Part shown: one piece after another, positions 19,892-30,582 of the stretch
How positions within the stretch are numbered: position 1 is the stretch's first letter
How the letters are laid out: each line of letters starts with the position of its first letter
Assembly: GCF_014838825.1 (NCBI RefSeq)
Contig: NZ_JACYMO010000001.1
Coordinates: 1 to 64,000 of the forward strand
DNA: 64,000 nucleotides
Origin: Erwinia persicina
GTDB lineage: Bacteria; Pseudomonadota; Gammaproteobacteria; Enterobacterales; Enterobacteriaceae
Reading direction: 5' to 3'
Position numbers and translations under genes: made by a program
Notes under the pieces: generated by a model
What the model was told of the DNA's origin: nothing
Databases searched by the model: none
What the model saw: the letters and a program-made list of their open reading frames with translations, nothing else

Positions 19892-20911
19892 TCAGACTGC
19901 GGCGACCGCCCGCCGCCATTTCAGGCGGGCAGGCAGCCAGCGCTGGGTCACCTCCGGCGTCTGTTCATCTATCAGCTGTGTGACCATTTCAAAGCAGTTC
20001 CAGGCCAGCATCCGTTCATCCTGAGCGACGGTATCAATGCGCACCGACAGGGCATCATACAGATAGTGGTCGTCGAAGCTGCTCAGGTGCATCGGCGTGT
20101 TCAGCAGGTCGTGCTGGCTGAGGTAGCGCAGTACGCCCTCCTGCAGGCCGCAGGCGGCGCAGAATAGCGCCTGCGGCACGCGGCCCAGCCGCGCGTACAG
20201 TTCCGCGAACATCTCATAGCCTGAGCTGGCGTGGTAGTGACCGTGCATAATCCACTCAGGTTTAACGGCGACCCCGGCGCGCTCCAGCCCAAGGCGAAAG
20301 CCCGCCAGGCGGTCGCGGGTAGGGGAGATGCGCGGCTGTCCGCCAAAGAAATAGATCTCCTCATAGCCCTGACGCGCCACACCTTCCATCAGAGTGGCGG
20401 TAGGACTGGTGGCATCGGTGATCACCAGCGGCAGGCTGGACTCGCCCAGATGGCGGTCAAACAGCACCACCGGCAGCTGCTGGTTAATTTTCTGATACTC
20501 GGTATCGTTCAGCTGGCTGGAGGCGACGATCAGGCCGTCTACCTGCCGCTGGATCAGATTGTTGACCGCCAGGGTTTCCTGACTGGCGTTTTCTGCCGTA
20601 CAGGCAATCAGCAGCTGCAGGCCGGCATCCCGGCACAGCATCTCCAGCTCGTGTGAAAAGCGGGCAAAGCCCTGGTTGGTCATTTCAGGCACCACCAGCC
20701 CGAGGGTATGGCTGCGGGCGGAGTTGAGGGCGCGCGCGTGAATGCTTGGCTGATAGTGCTGCTGGCGGGCAATCTCCAGCACGCGTTCGCGGGTGGCTTC
20801 AGCCACGCGCAGCTCTTTTCCACGGCCATTGAGGACCAGGCTGGCCGTGGATTTAGAGACGCCCGCCAGCCGGGCAATATCGTTAATGGTGATGCGTTTG
20901 TTTTTAGTCAC
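19892..20911 (-). CDS. scrR: LacI-family sucrose operon repressor
   Basis: The 339-residue protein has an N-terminal LacI helix-turn-helix ([21 protein letters not shown], residues 8-28) and a sugar-binding core. Placed last in the scrKYABR order, 29 bp after scrB, it matches the ScrR repressors of Klebsiella and pUR400, which release DNA on binding fructose or fructose 1-phosphate. Three copies of a GCTAAAC-based palindrome before scrK and scrY are its likely operators. Confidence 0.9.
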   Translation of the reverse strand: MTKNKRITINDIARLAGVSKSTASLVLNGRGKELRVAEATRERVLEIARQQHYQPSIHARALNSARSHTLGLVVPEMTNQGFARFSHELEMLCRDAGLQLLIACTAENASQETLAVNNLIQRQVDGLIVASSQLNDTEYQKINQQLPVVLFDRHLGESSLPLVITDATSPTATLMEGVARQGYEEIYFFGGQPRISPTRDRLAGFRLGLERAGVAVKPEWIMHGHYHASSGYEMFAELYARLGRVPQALFCAACGLQEGVLRYLSQHDLLNTPMHLSSFDDHYLYDALSVRIDTVAQDERMLAWNCFEMVTQLIDEQTPEVTQRWLPARLKWRRAVAAV

Positions 20912-20939
20912 AGTGGCTTAGGGCTGAGGGTTCATCGGC

Positions 20940-22349
20940 TTATTCTATCACGCATTGCCGCAAGCTCCAGTGACGCAGCCCGATCTGCCCCGTACCGGCA
21001 AAGCGCAGCTGCGGCTGCTGTGACGGGAAATAGCGCGATGACATCACAGCCTCGCCGTCGTTGATGAAGATTTCCACGCTTGAGCGATCGCACAGCACAC
21101 GCAGAGTCTTTACCTCTCCCTGCCAGTAACGCTCTTCCGGTTTTCCGCTGCGTAAATTGTGACGTTGTAACGTTAACCCCTGTGCGTTAACGCTGAGATG
21201 CAGGGCTCCGGCAAAATCCGCCTGGCACGTACCGCTGATCGTCATTTCTATCTCGGCACTGTCGATGTCCAGCGGCGGCAGTGTCCCGGCAGGACCCGCG
21301 AGGCTCCTCTCCCGCGAGCGCAGCTGCTGCAGTTCGCGGGCGGGGTGCTGAACCAGCCGATCGCCGCGCAGCGTCAGTTCGCGCGGGCAGGTCATGGTGT
21401 GCATCCAGCCGTTGTCGCGGGTCGGCTGGAAGAACTCATCCCCGTCGGGGATCCCCATCCAGCCCATCATCAGACGGCGGCCGTCGGCACTGAGGCAGGT
21501 CTGCGGCGCATAAAATTCGAAGCCGTGATCAAGCTCATGAAACTCGCCGTGTTGAAACTGCGCGCTGTCATAGTCAAAGCGGCCACAAAAATAGCCGCTC
21601 TGGAAGGTATTACGCCAGCGCCAGGTCTCTGCAGGCAGCCCCTGCGGGCAGACCACCAGCACTGCGGTGCCGCTGAGTTCAAACAGGTCAGGGCACTCCC
21701 ACATATAGCCGAAATCACCCAGTCCGTTAAGCTGGCTGCCAGCGATCTCACCCAGCGACGTCCACTGGTGCAGATCGGGGGAACGGAACAGCAGCACTTT
21801 CCCCTCGGACGCAAGATTCTGTGCACCCAGCACCATGTACCACTGGCCTTCGTGCTGCCACACCTTCGGGTCGCGTACGTGGCCGGTGTATCCCTCCGGC
21901 AGTGCCAGTACCGGCCCGTGTTTTTGATACTCGCCGTGTTCATCGCGGGTGGCCAGGCACTGCCAGGCGGTGCGGCTGCCGTCGGCAAACTTAACGTTAC
22001 CGGTGTAGAGCAGCGTCAGCACACCCGCGTTATCCACCGCGCTGCCGGAATAGCAGCCGTGACTCTCCCAGGGCTCCGAGGGGACCAGCGCGATCGGCTC
22101 GTGCCGCCAGTTCACCAGATCCTCTGAGCTCCACTGGCCCCAGAACTTGGCACCGTGTGCGCAGGCCATCGGGTTCCACTGGTAGCAAAGCACATAGCGC
22201 CCGTCGAAGTGGATAAAGCCGTTCGGATCGTTCATCAGCCCGACCGGTGGGGCCAGGTGCCATACCGGGCGGTGGCGATCCGCGGCGGCCCGCTGCTGGC
22301 CGGAGATTACCGACCGCAGCGCCTGTTTTAACAGGTGGGCTTCACTCAT
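20940..22349 (-). CDS. scrB: Sucrose-6-phosphate hydrolase
   Basis: The 469-residue cytosolic GH32 beta-fructofuranosidase splits sucrose 6-phosphate into glucose 6-phosphate and fructose. The nucleophile aspartate is Asp41 in L-M-N-D-P-N-G; R-D-P (in H-V-R-D-P-K-V-W) and E-C-P-D-L-F carry the other catalytic-site residues. A C-terminal beta-sandwich module follows from about 330. The start overlaps the scrA stop by 4 bp, so uptake and hydrolysis are translationally coupled. Confidence 0.94.
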   Translation of the reverse strand: MSEAHLLKQALRSVISGQQRAAADRHRPVWHLAPPVGLMNDPNGFIHFDGRYVLCYQWNPMACAHGAKFWGQWSSEDLVNWRHEPIALVPSEPWESHGCYSGSAVDNAGVLTLLYTGNVKFADGSRTAWQCLATRDEHGEYQKHGPVLALPEGYTGHVRDPKVWQHEGQWYMVLGAQNLASEGKVLLFRSPDLHQWTSLGEIAGSQLNGLGDFGYMWECPDLFELSGTAVLVVCPQGLPAETWRWRNTFQSGYFCGRFDYDSAQFQHGEFHELDHGFEFYAPQTCLSADGRRLMMGWMGIPDGDEFFQPTRDNGWMHTMTCPRELTLRGDRLVQHPARELQQLRSRERSLAGPAGTLPPLDIDSAEIEMTISGTCQADFAGALHLSVNAQGLTLQRHNLRSGKPEERYWQGEVKTLRVLCDRSSVEIFINDGEAVMSSRYFPSQQPQLRFAGTGQIGLRHWSLRQCVIE

Positions 22350-23722
22350 GCTTTCACCTCAAATTTAATTTTCAACAGCAGGGACAGTACGAATGCTGTA
22401 CCAAAGGCGATCACCATGCCGATCAGATAGTTGAGCAGGGAGCTGGCCTGCACGATAGCCATCCCCGGCAGGGCAGTCAGGCCAACCGCCGTCATATTGA
22501 CGTGCATCGTCACCACCCAGGCTCCGCCCAGCGCACCGCCGACCAGCCCGGCAATAAAGGGCTTGATGTAGCGCAGGTTCACGCCAAAAATGGCCGCTTC
22601 GGTAATACCCAGCATGGCAGAAAACGCTGAGGGCAGTACGATACTGCGCACCTTGATATCCCGGGTTTTAAACCATACCGCCAGACATGCGCCCCCCTGG
22701 GCCACGTTGGCCATTGACCAGATCGGCAGCAGGAAGTTAACGCCAATTGACGGGTTGCCCAGCAGCCCGGCCTCAATAGCATGGAAGCTGTGGTGAATAC
22801 CGGTGATCACAATCACCGAGTACAGCCCGCCGAACAGCAGCCCCGCCAGCCAGCCCGCATGGGCAATCAGCGTGCTGAGAACCAGTGAGATCCCGTCACC
22901 CAGCATCCGTCCCGCCGGGCCGATAATCAGCAGGGCGATGAAGCCGGAGATGATCACGGTCAGGAACGGGGTCAGAATGATATCCAGCGCATCGGGGATC
23001 ACGCGGCGCAGTCGTTTTTCACAGTGGCTCATAAACCAGACGGCCAGCAGCACCGGGAAAACGGTGCCCTGATAGCCGATCATCGCAATTTCCAGCCCAA
23101 AGAAGTTCATGGTGTGGAAACCGCTGGCGACGCCCCACGCGTTGGTCAGCGCGGGGTGGGTCAGTATGCCGCCCAGGGTAGCCCCAAGATAAGGGTTACC
23201 ACCGAATTCTCGTGCGGCGGTAAAGCCAATCAGGATTGGCAGAATGATAAACGCCGCCGAGCTGCACATATCCAGCATGATAAACAGGGCGCTGCTGGCA
23301 TCGACCCAGCCGTAAGTCTTCACCATACCGAGCAGGCCCATCAGCAGGCCCGAAGCGACAATCGCCGGGATAATCGGCACGAAGATATTCGACAGTACGC
23401 GTGCTATGCGTTGAAACGGATTCAGCTTTTGCGCGGCGATATCGGCGGCCTCACTTTTGCTGGACTCATTAATGCCCGCTTCTTTCACAAACGCCGCATG
23501 CACCTTGTTGACGATGCCACTGCCGAAAATGATCTGCATCTGTCCTGCATTGCGGAAACACCCTTTCACTCCGTCCAGTGCTTCAATGGCCTCTTTCTGC
23601 ACGAGTTCATCATCGACCATCACCAGACGCAGGCGGGTGGCGCAGTGCGCGGCGCTGGCGATATTTTCGCGTCCACCCAGTAACGGCAGAAGTTCCCGGG
23701 CTGTTTTTTCAAAATCCATCAT
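22346..23722 (-). CDS. scrA: PTS sucrose-specific EIIBC component
   Basis: The 458-residue permease imports and phosphorylates sucrose. The EIIB domain at the N-terminus has the phosphocysteine in A-A-H-C-A-T-R-L-R-L (Cys27), and the EIIC membrane domain fills residues 105-455. There is no IIA domain, as in other ScrA proteins, which use the glucose IIA. The first two codons are both ATG; AAGGTG lies 2 bp before the first and 5 bp before the second, so the exact start is uncertain by one residue. Confidence 0.95.
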   Translation of the reverse strand: MMDFEKTARELLPLLGGRENIASAAHCATRLRLVMVDDELVQKEAIEALDGVKGCFRNAGQMQIIFGSGIVNKVHAAFVKEAGINESSKSEAADIAAQKLNPFQRIARVLSNIFVPIIPAIVASGLLMGLLGMVKTYGWVDASSALFIMLDMCSSAAFIILPILIGFTAAREFGGNPYLGATLGGILTHPALTNAWGVASGFHTMNFFGLEIAMIGYQGTVFPVLLAVWFMSHCEKRLRRVIPDALDIILTPFLTVIISGFIALLIIGPAGRMLGDGISLVLSTLIAHAGWLAGLLFGGLYSVIVITGIHHSFHAIEAGLLGNPSIGVNFLLPIWSMANVAQGGACLAVWFKTRDIKVRSIVLPSAFSAMLGITEAAIFGVNLRYIKPFIAGLVGGALGGAWVVTMHVNMTAVGLTALPGMAIVQASSLLNYLIGMVIAFGTAFVLSLLLKIKFEVKA

Positions 23723-23751
23723 GTCACCTTTTCATTATTGTGATGAAGCTG

Positions 23752-25403
<1,652 letters not shown>

Positions 25404-25440
25404 AAGTGTGACCGGGTTGGCAATTTGTGCGGGGAAGGGA

Positions 25441-26361
25441 TCAGAATCGGGCGAGGTCGGCGGCGTGCGGCAGGGCGGTCATGGCACCTTTGGCGGTGGT
25501 CGCGGCGGCACCGCTGCGCTGCGCCTGCTGGATGGCCTGGTCAAGGCGGACGGGAGTCAGCGGATCGATTTCCGTCGCCAGCGCTGCCAGCAGTCCGGCA
25601 ACGAACGCATCGCCCGCTCCCGTAGTGTCGACCACCTCCACTGACGGAGCGGGGAAGTGCTGTACCGTAGCGTTCTGCCACAGGCTGACGCCCTCGCTGC
25701 CGCAGGTCACCAGCAGCAGAGATGGCTGATAAGCCGCGGTAAATGCCGCGATGCCGTCGGAAAGCCCGTCATTGCCGGTCAGTTCAGCGAGTTCATCCTC
25801 TGACAGCTTGATAATGTCTGCCAGCGCAAAGGCCCTGGCCAGCACTGCGTCCATCTCCGTCGCATCTGCCCACAGATCCTCACGCAGGTTAGGGTCGAAG
25901 CTCACCCAGCCTCCTGCCGCTTTAATTGCCCGCATCGCCTCCATGGCCGTACTGCGGGAGGGATCAGCGCTCAGGGCAATGGAACACAGGTGCAGGCCTT
26001 CACCGGCACGAAACGCCGGCAGGCGGTCAGCGGTGAGAAACAGGTCAGCTGAGGGGCGCACCATAAAGGTAAACTGGCGTTCGCCCTGCGCATCCAGGCT
26101 GACCAGCACGGTTGATGTACGCTGGCCCGGTGCGCGATACATCCGCTCAATATCGACGTTCTCATCGCGCAGCGTCTGCTGCAGGAAGCGTCCAAACGGG
26201 TCGTCGCCGACGCAGCCGATAAAGCCGCTGTTGCCGCCCAGGCGGGCAATACCGACAGCGACATTGGCCGGGGCACCGCCGGGACACTTCAGCAGGTGTG
26301 TCTCTCCCTCAGGCAGCAGGTCTACTACCGCATCGCCCAGTACCCAGATTTTATTGCTCAT
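25441..26361 (-). CDS. scrK: Fructokinase
   Basis: The 306-residue PfkB-family kinase phosphorylates the fructose released by ScrB. It begins S-N-K-I-W-V-L-G-D-A-V-V-D-L-L-P-E-G like other ScrK proteins. The PfkB signatures G-G-A-P-A-N-V-A-V and D-T-T-G-A-G-D-A-F-V-A-G-L-L (with the catalytic Asp) are intact. Three consecutive ATG codons occur at 26367, 26364 and 26361; the last is 8 bp from AAGGA and is chosen. It is the first gene of the operon and probably has its own operator and CRP site. Confidence 0.94.
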   Translation of the reverse strand: MSNKIWVLGDAVVDLLPEGETHLLKCPGGAPANVAVGIARLGGNSGFIGCVGDDPFGRFLQQTLRDENVDIERMYRAPGQRTSTVLVSLDAQGERQFTFMVRPSADLFLTADRLPAFRAGEGLHLCSIALSADPSRSTAMEAMRAIKAAGGWVSFDPNLREDLWADATEMDAVLARAFALADIIKLSEDELAELTGNDGLSDGIAAFTAAYQPSLLLVTCGSEGVSLWQNATVQHFPAPSVEVVDTTGAGDAFVAGLLAALATEIDPLTPVRLDQAIQQAQRSGAAATTAKGAMTALPHAADLARF

Positions 26362-26394
26362 CATCATTATCCTTAAGTGATTATCTGCCGAAAA

Positions 26395-26410
26395 GCTAAA
26401 CTGGTTTAGC
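26395..26410. promoter_or_regulatory. ScrR operator upstream of scrK, perfect palindrome
   Basis: GCTAAACTGGTTTAGC has perfect seven-base arms around TG, 34 bp upstream of the scrK start. Its similarity to the two sites before scrY and its LacI-type symmetry support ScrR binding. Confidence 0.75.
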
Positions 26411-26514
26411 AAAAAAATCAAAGTTCTTTTTATCAGTTTGTGGCGGAGGAGGCGCTCAGAGGGTAAAGATTTCGCGCCTGCTGCCGACAAACTTAAGTGA
26501 AACTTTTTTTCTTT

Positions 26515-26530
26515 TGTGATCGCCTTCAAA
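26515..26530. promoter_or_regulatory. CRP-like site upstream of scrK
   Basis: TGTGATCGCCTTCAAA matches the CRP consensus at nine of ten half-site positions. It is about 105 bp upstream of the scrK operator. Catabolite activation is known for scr regulons elsewhere; here it is inferred. The divergent chaC gene could also be affected. Confidence 0.5.
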
Positions 26531-26652
26531 CTTGATTGCGCACGCGGAAATGCATAAGGTCATTCATCGCACTCAATTTTTTGCGAAAATCAGATCGTTA
26601 AAGGACTCAGTCAGGACAGCGTGGACGTTAAGCAGTGGAGTGGGAGGGGGCA

Positions 26653-27330
26653 ATGTTAACACGAGATTTTTTATTAAAGGCGGACTGCAAAACGGCCTTT
26701 GGTGATATTGAAGAAACGCTGTTGTGGACCTGCGAACAGCGTGCCGCCTCGCTGGCAGCGGCCATGGCCTGCCGTCCGGATAACAGTCCGGTATGGATTT
26801 TTGGTTACGGGTCACTGATGTGGAACCCGGTATTCGAAGCGGATGAAGTGGCCGCCGGCACGCTGAAGGGCTGGCATCGCGCCTTCTGCCTGCGGCTGAC
26901 GGCCGGTCGCGGTACGGCCAGTCAGCCCGGGCGCATGCTGGCGCTGAAAGAGGGCGGGCAGACTACCGGACTGGCCTTCTGTCTGCCGGAAGCCAGGCTG
27001 CATGAAGAGCTGGAGCTACTGTGGAAGCGTGAGATGATCACCGGCTGCTACCTGCCCACCTGGTGTGATCTGGCGCTGGACGATGGCCGGACCGTAACCG
27101 CGCTGGTGTTTGTGATGGATCCGCGCCACGCCCTGTATGAGTCAGACTCCTGCCCGAAAACTATCGCGCCGCTGATCGCCCAGGCAAAAGGGCCGTTAGG
27201 CACCAATGCGCAGTATCTGTTTTCGCTGGAAACGGAGCTGAAGCAGCGCGGCATGTATGACGACTGCCTGACTGATCTGGTTCAGCGGGTGCGCGAGCTC
27301 CAGGCGTGCCATAACGGGCTGGTGGGTTAG
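26653..27330 (+). CDS. chaC: Glutathione-specific gamma-glutamylcyclotransferase
   Basis: The 225-residue cytosolic enzyme degrades glutathione to 5-oxoproline and Cys-Gly. It shows the substrate-binding motif F-G-Y-G-S-L-M-W near residues 49-56 and the likely catalytic glutamate in L-L-W-K-R-E-M-I-T-G. GGGAGGGGG directly precedes ATG 26653; an upstream ATG at 26635 lacks such a site. In E. coli chaC follows chaB immediately; here the scr regulon has split the pair. Confidence 0.94.
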   Translation: MLTRDFLLKADCKTAFGDIEETLLWTCEQRAASLAAAMACRPDNSPVWIFGYGSLMWNPVFEADEVAAGTLKGWHRAFCLRLTAGRGTASQPGRMLALKEGGQTTGLAFCLPEARLHEELELLWKREMITGCYLPTWCDLALDDGRTVTALVFVMDPRHALYESDSCPKTIAPLIAQAKGPLGTNAQYLFSLETELKQRGMYDDCLTDLVQRVRELQACHNGLVG

Positions 27331-27384
27331 GGTGCCACCAGGGCGACCGCACCACCGGTCTCCCTGATGCACAGGCATAAAGAC

Positions 27385-28806
27385 TCAGCGCCCCGGGTTA
27401 ATCAGCCAGGTTCCCGCCCGATCGATTTTCAACTGCTGGCTGCGCACGCCGCTGGCACTTCGCACTTCCAGATGGTAATCACCCGCAGCCAGATTAAGTG
27501 AGGCGTAACCGCTGGTGTTTGGCATGACTTCCATCACGCTGCCATTCAGCAGTAACGCCTCATCGCTGCTCAACTTCAGATATACCGTTGCCATCGCTGG
27601 CGCGCTGGCCGGGATAGCGGCCGGGGAGGGTGTCGCGGCAGGCGTACTGTTGCTGGCAGCAGCAGAGTGCTCCGGCAGCACGCTGTCGTCATGATTCAGC
27701 CCCCATACCAGCGCCGCAACCGCGATCACCGCCAGCCCGCTGAGTAACAGCAGCGGTCGTGACAGACGCTTTGCCACGCGCGGCGGCATCACGGGTTCGG
27801 CGGCACCAGCGGCCGGGTTGACGGCCAGAACCACCGGTTCCGGGTCAGGCAGCTGCAGCGGTTCCTCCTGGGGCACCAGCACGGTGGCCACCAGCGCCTC
27901 CATCTCACTGACCGGCAGGTCGATCAGCGCCGCCAGTTCATCCACCGACTGCGGTCGCTGCCGGGGCTCCATCTGCAGTGCCTGGTCAATGGCATGCAGT
28001 AACGGCAGGGAATACCCCTCTGGCCGCAGTGAACTCAGAGGCTGATAGCGATCTTCAATACAGCGCACCACACTGACCGGCGGGGGATTACCGGTGATCA
28101 GCGTATGCAGCACCGCGCCCAGCGCGTAAATATCGGTCCACGGGCCCTGATCGCTGTCCCCCTCCTCGCTGTACTGCTCGATGGGCGCATAGCCGGGTTT
28201 GAGCATGATCTCCATTTCATCGGAGAGATTGCCAATCTCCTTACGCGCCGAGCCAAAATCGAGCAGCACCGGCAGCTGGTTGTCCTGGATCTGGATGTTA
28301 TCCAGCGAAATATCACGGTGCAGATAACCGGCGCGGTGAATGGTGTTGATCGCCCCGAATAACGGCGGTAACAGCTGGCGGATCCACGCTTCGTTGATGG
28401 TCTCCGGGCTGGTCTGCTGCCACGCTTTCAGCGTCATGCCGCTGTAGAACAGTGTGCCCATGTAGGCCGTGCCGTTCTCCTCCCAGAAGCGCAGGACGTG
28501 CAACAGGCCAGGGTGATTAAAGCGTGCCAGCAGGCGTGCTTCCTGAATAAAACTGTTCAGCCCGGCGTTAAACAGGCGCTGATAGCGCTCGCCGCGCAGC
28601 GTAATGGTCAGATCTTCATTCCGACTGGCCAGCGAGACCGGCAGATATTCTTTGATCGCAATGGTGCGTTCAAGCAGGTGATCCCAGGCGCGGTAGACAA
28701 TGCCAAACCCGCCCCCGCCAATCACTTCTTTGATTTCAAACTCGTTAAAACGGTAGCCAGCGGGGAGAGCGTTGGGTACATTTTTTTGTTGTTCGTTTGC
28801 TGACAT
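27385..28806 (-). CDS. ppkA: Type VI secretion-associated Ser/Thr protein kinase PpkA
   Basis: The 473-residue Hanks-type kinase has its glycine loop I-G-G-G-G-F-G at 29-35, Lys52 in A-I-K-E, H-R-D at 163-165 and D-F-G at 183-185, so it should be active. A membrane helix follows at about 365-385 and a small C-terminal periplasmic beta domain resembling PEGA repeats. In threonine-phosphorylation pathways PpkA phosphorylates Fha to start type VI assembly. It is the last gene of the minus-strand cluster. ATG 28806 is used because the earlier in-frame start runs into the preceding gene and does not encode kinase sequence. Confidence 0.88.
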   Translation of the reverse strand: MSANEQQKNVPNALPAGYRFNEFEIKEVIGGGGFGIVYRAWDHLLERTIAIKEYLPVSLASRNEDLTITLRGERYQRLFNAGLNSFIQEARLLARFNHPGLLHVLRFWEENGTAYMGTLFYSGMTLKAWQQTSPETINEAWIRQLLPPLFGAINTIHRAGYLHRDISLDNIQIQDNQLPVLLDFGSARKEIGNLSDEMEIMLKPGYAPIEQYSEEGDSDQGPWTDIYALGAVLHTLITGNPPPVSVVRCIEDRYQPLSSLRPEGYSLPLLHAIDQALQMEPRQRPQSVDELAALIDLPVSEMEALVATVLVPQEEPLQLPDPEPVVLAVNPAAGAAEPVMPPRVAKRLSRPLLLLSGLAVIAVAALVWGLNHDDSVLPEHSAAASNSTPAATPSPAAIPASAPAMATVYLKLSSDEALLLNGSVMEVMPNTSGYASLNLAAGDYHLEVRSASGVRSQQLKIDRAGTWLINPGR

Positions 28807-28840
28807 AGTGAAACTCTCGTGGCGCCCTGATGAGCGGGGG

Positions 28841-29791
28841 TTAGTTAACGGTACGCCAGGCGCCAATCGCCGGGTCGGCCAGATCGGCGTGCAGGTCATC
28901 CACCAGCAGCACATTCATCTTTACACCTGCATCGATAATGCCTGACCAGGTTTTGCGCGCGGCATCGACTGCCGTTTTTAACGCCGCACCGTTACTGGCC
29001 TGAGCTTTGTCCATTTTTATCAGCAGCGTGCCGTCAAACGACCAGACGTGCAGGCTGTTGTTGAAAGGCAGTACCAGCCAGCTGTTCGGCGCATCGTCCC
29101 GCGCCAGCACCAGACGCTGATTGTTAACCGATACCACATCAAGCTGTTCCGGGGCCGGGTGCAGATGAGCCAGCGGGTAGCCCTGATAGAAACTGACCGC
29201 CAGCGACTGGTTTTTCTCGCCGTGGGCCAGGGTAAGCGTACCGGGGCCTTCCAGCCAGCCCTCCGTTGAGCAGCTCATGGCTTTATCCACGGGAATAAAC
29301 AGCGATCTGCCATTATCGTCCCACCAGGTACGGAAATGGCAGCCATCGGGCAGGTCAAAATGCTGCAGAGGTTCAGCATTCGCCGGCTGCGACAGATCGA
29401 GTGGTGCAGCGTTGCTGGCGGTGGCAGTGGCGGTGGCATCCGCGGTGACAATCGGCCGCCAGCTCTGCTCCTTCGCTGCCGTACCGGTAGCCAGCACGGT
29501 GCCCCGCGCGTTGGTCATCTGCCACGGCAGCTCCAGCAGCTTTCCACACTGATTCTGCAGCAGGTTGCCGACGCGCGGTAAGAAGCGGGTCAGAATATCT
29601 GACTCGGTACTTTTGCCGGAAACAATACGCAGGTTCAGCGTCTCCTGGCACCAGGCAGCGGGCGCATTGCTGGAGACATTATCGATAAACACTTCCAGCT
29701 CCAGGCTGGGGGAATAGACCGCCCGATAGTCTGCCGCCTGGGCCGTGGTGGCGAACAACAGAGTCAACGTAGCTGGCAACCAAAATTTCAT
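28841..29791 (-). CDS. Exported protein of unknown function in the type VI cluster
   Basis: The 316-residue product begins with a clear Sec signal peptide (M-K-F-W-L-P-A-T-L-T-L-L-F, cut after A-Q-A-A). The mature part has a few cysteines (W-C-Q-E-T, N-Q-C-G, D-G-C-H-F, S-C-S-T) and an alanine- and threonine-rich linker. I recognise no family. It lies between the phosphatase and kinase genes, 14 bp after pppA, so a role as periplasmic sensor or regulator of the kinase's outer domain is a reasonable guess. The ATG at 29791 is preferred to an in-frame start at 29884 because it opens the signal peptide. Confidence 0.75.
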   Translation of the reverse strand: MKFWLPATLTLLFATTAQAADYRAVYSPSLELEVFIDNVSSNAPAAWCQETLNLRIVSGKSTESDILTRFLPRVGNLLQNQCGKLLELPWQMTNARGTVLATGTAAKEQSWRPIVTADATATATASNAAPLDLSQPANAEPLQHFDLPDGCHFRTWWDDNGRSLFIPVDKAMSCSTEGWLEGPGTLTLAHGEKNQSLAVSFYQGYPLAHLHPAPEQLDVVSVNNQRLVLARDDAPNSWLVLPFNNSLHVWSFDGTLLIKMDKAQASNGAALKTAVDAARKTWSGIIDAGVKMNVLLVDDLHADLADPAIGAWRTVN

Positions 29792-29805
29792 AACATTCCT
29801 TGGTG

Positions 29806-30582
29806 TTAATCGCGCGGCGGAAGAAAACGAGCAGAGTCCGCCATGGAAAAGAGTAATGTGGTCTCCTGGGGAGAACCAATCCATACCGCCACGGCGCTCA
29901 GATTATCTGTTTTTGCGCTGCGGTCGATGGCTTTTTGCATCAGTGCCAGCCACTCCTCAGGGCAATTGACCATACGTAACGCCTGTTCCATCTCGGCGGG
30001 GGCAAGATGACTCCAGAACCCGTCGGTGCAAATCAGAAAGGCATCGCCATCTTCCAGCGCCAGCACCTCGCTGAATCCGTGCGGATGGGCCACATCGGCA
30101 CCCAGTGCATTATAAAGTAAGTTGCTGTTAATTCCCGTGTTTTCATAACCTGCGTCCTGCAGCTGCTGGACCAGGCTGTGGTCACGGGTCACGCTGTGTA
30201 CTACCCCCCGGCGGAAAAGATAAACCCGGCTGTCCCCGGCGTGTACCCACCAGCCATGCAGAGTATCCCGGTCGATAAACAGCGCCGCAAGGGTGGTACT
30301 CATCTGGCGAAAATTCGGATTATTCCTCTGCGCGCTGAGAATAGCCTGCTCGGTCGTTTCAATCAGGGCCGCTGTGCGCTCGGGCCGGAGTGGGGCATCG
30401 ACATCAAGCTGGGCCAGCAGGGTATCCCGGGCAATGGTGGCGGCCAGTTCACCGCCCGCCCGTCCGGCCACGCCGTCGCACACCATAAAGCAGGCGGCAT
30501 GCTGTCCCAGCAGTGCGCCGGTGGTGTCCTGATTGCTGTCGCGGGCACCAGTCTGTGTGGTAGCAGAGTAAGTTATATTCAT
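29806..30582 (-). CDS. pppA: Type VI secretion-associated PP2C phosphatase PppA
   Basis: The 258-residue PPM/PP2C-type phosphatase has the metal-binding motifs R-D-S-N-Q-D near the start, V-C-D-G-V-A-G, G-D-S-R-V-Y, T-D-G-F-W and D-N-L-S-A-V. In the threonine-phosphorylation pathway it reverses PpkA and switches the secretion system off. Its start overlaps the fha stop by 4 bp, so phosphatase and substrate are coupled. Confidence 0.9.
   Translation of the reverse strand: MNITYSATTQTGARDSNQDTTGALLGQHAACFMVCDGVAGRAGGELAATIARDTLLAQLDVDAPLRPERTAALIETTEQAILSAQRNNPNFRQMSTTLAALFIDRDTLHGWWVHAGDSRVYLFRRGVVHSVTRDHSLVQQLQDAGYENTGINSNLLYNALGADVAHPHGFSEVLALEDGDAFLICTDGFWSHLAPAEMEQALRMVNCPEEWLALMQKAIDRSAKTDNLSAVAVWIGSPQETTLLFSMADSARFLPPRD

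Noticed and set aside
21198..22127. 309-codon frame opposite scrB
   Set aside because: Antisense to a GH32 gene with all catalytic motifs. No independent evidence.
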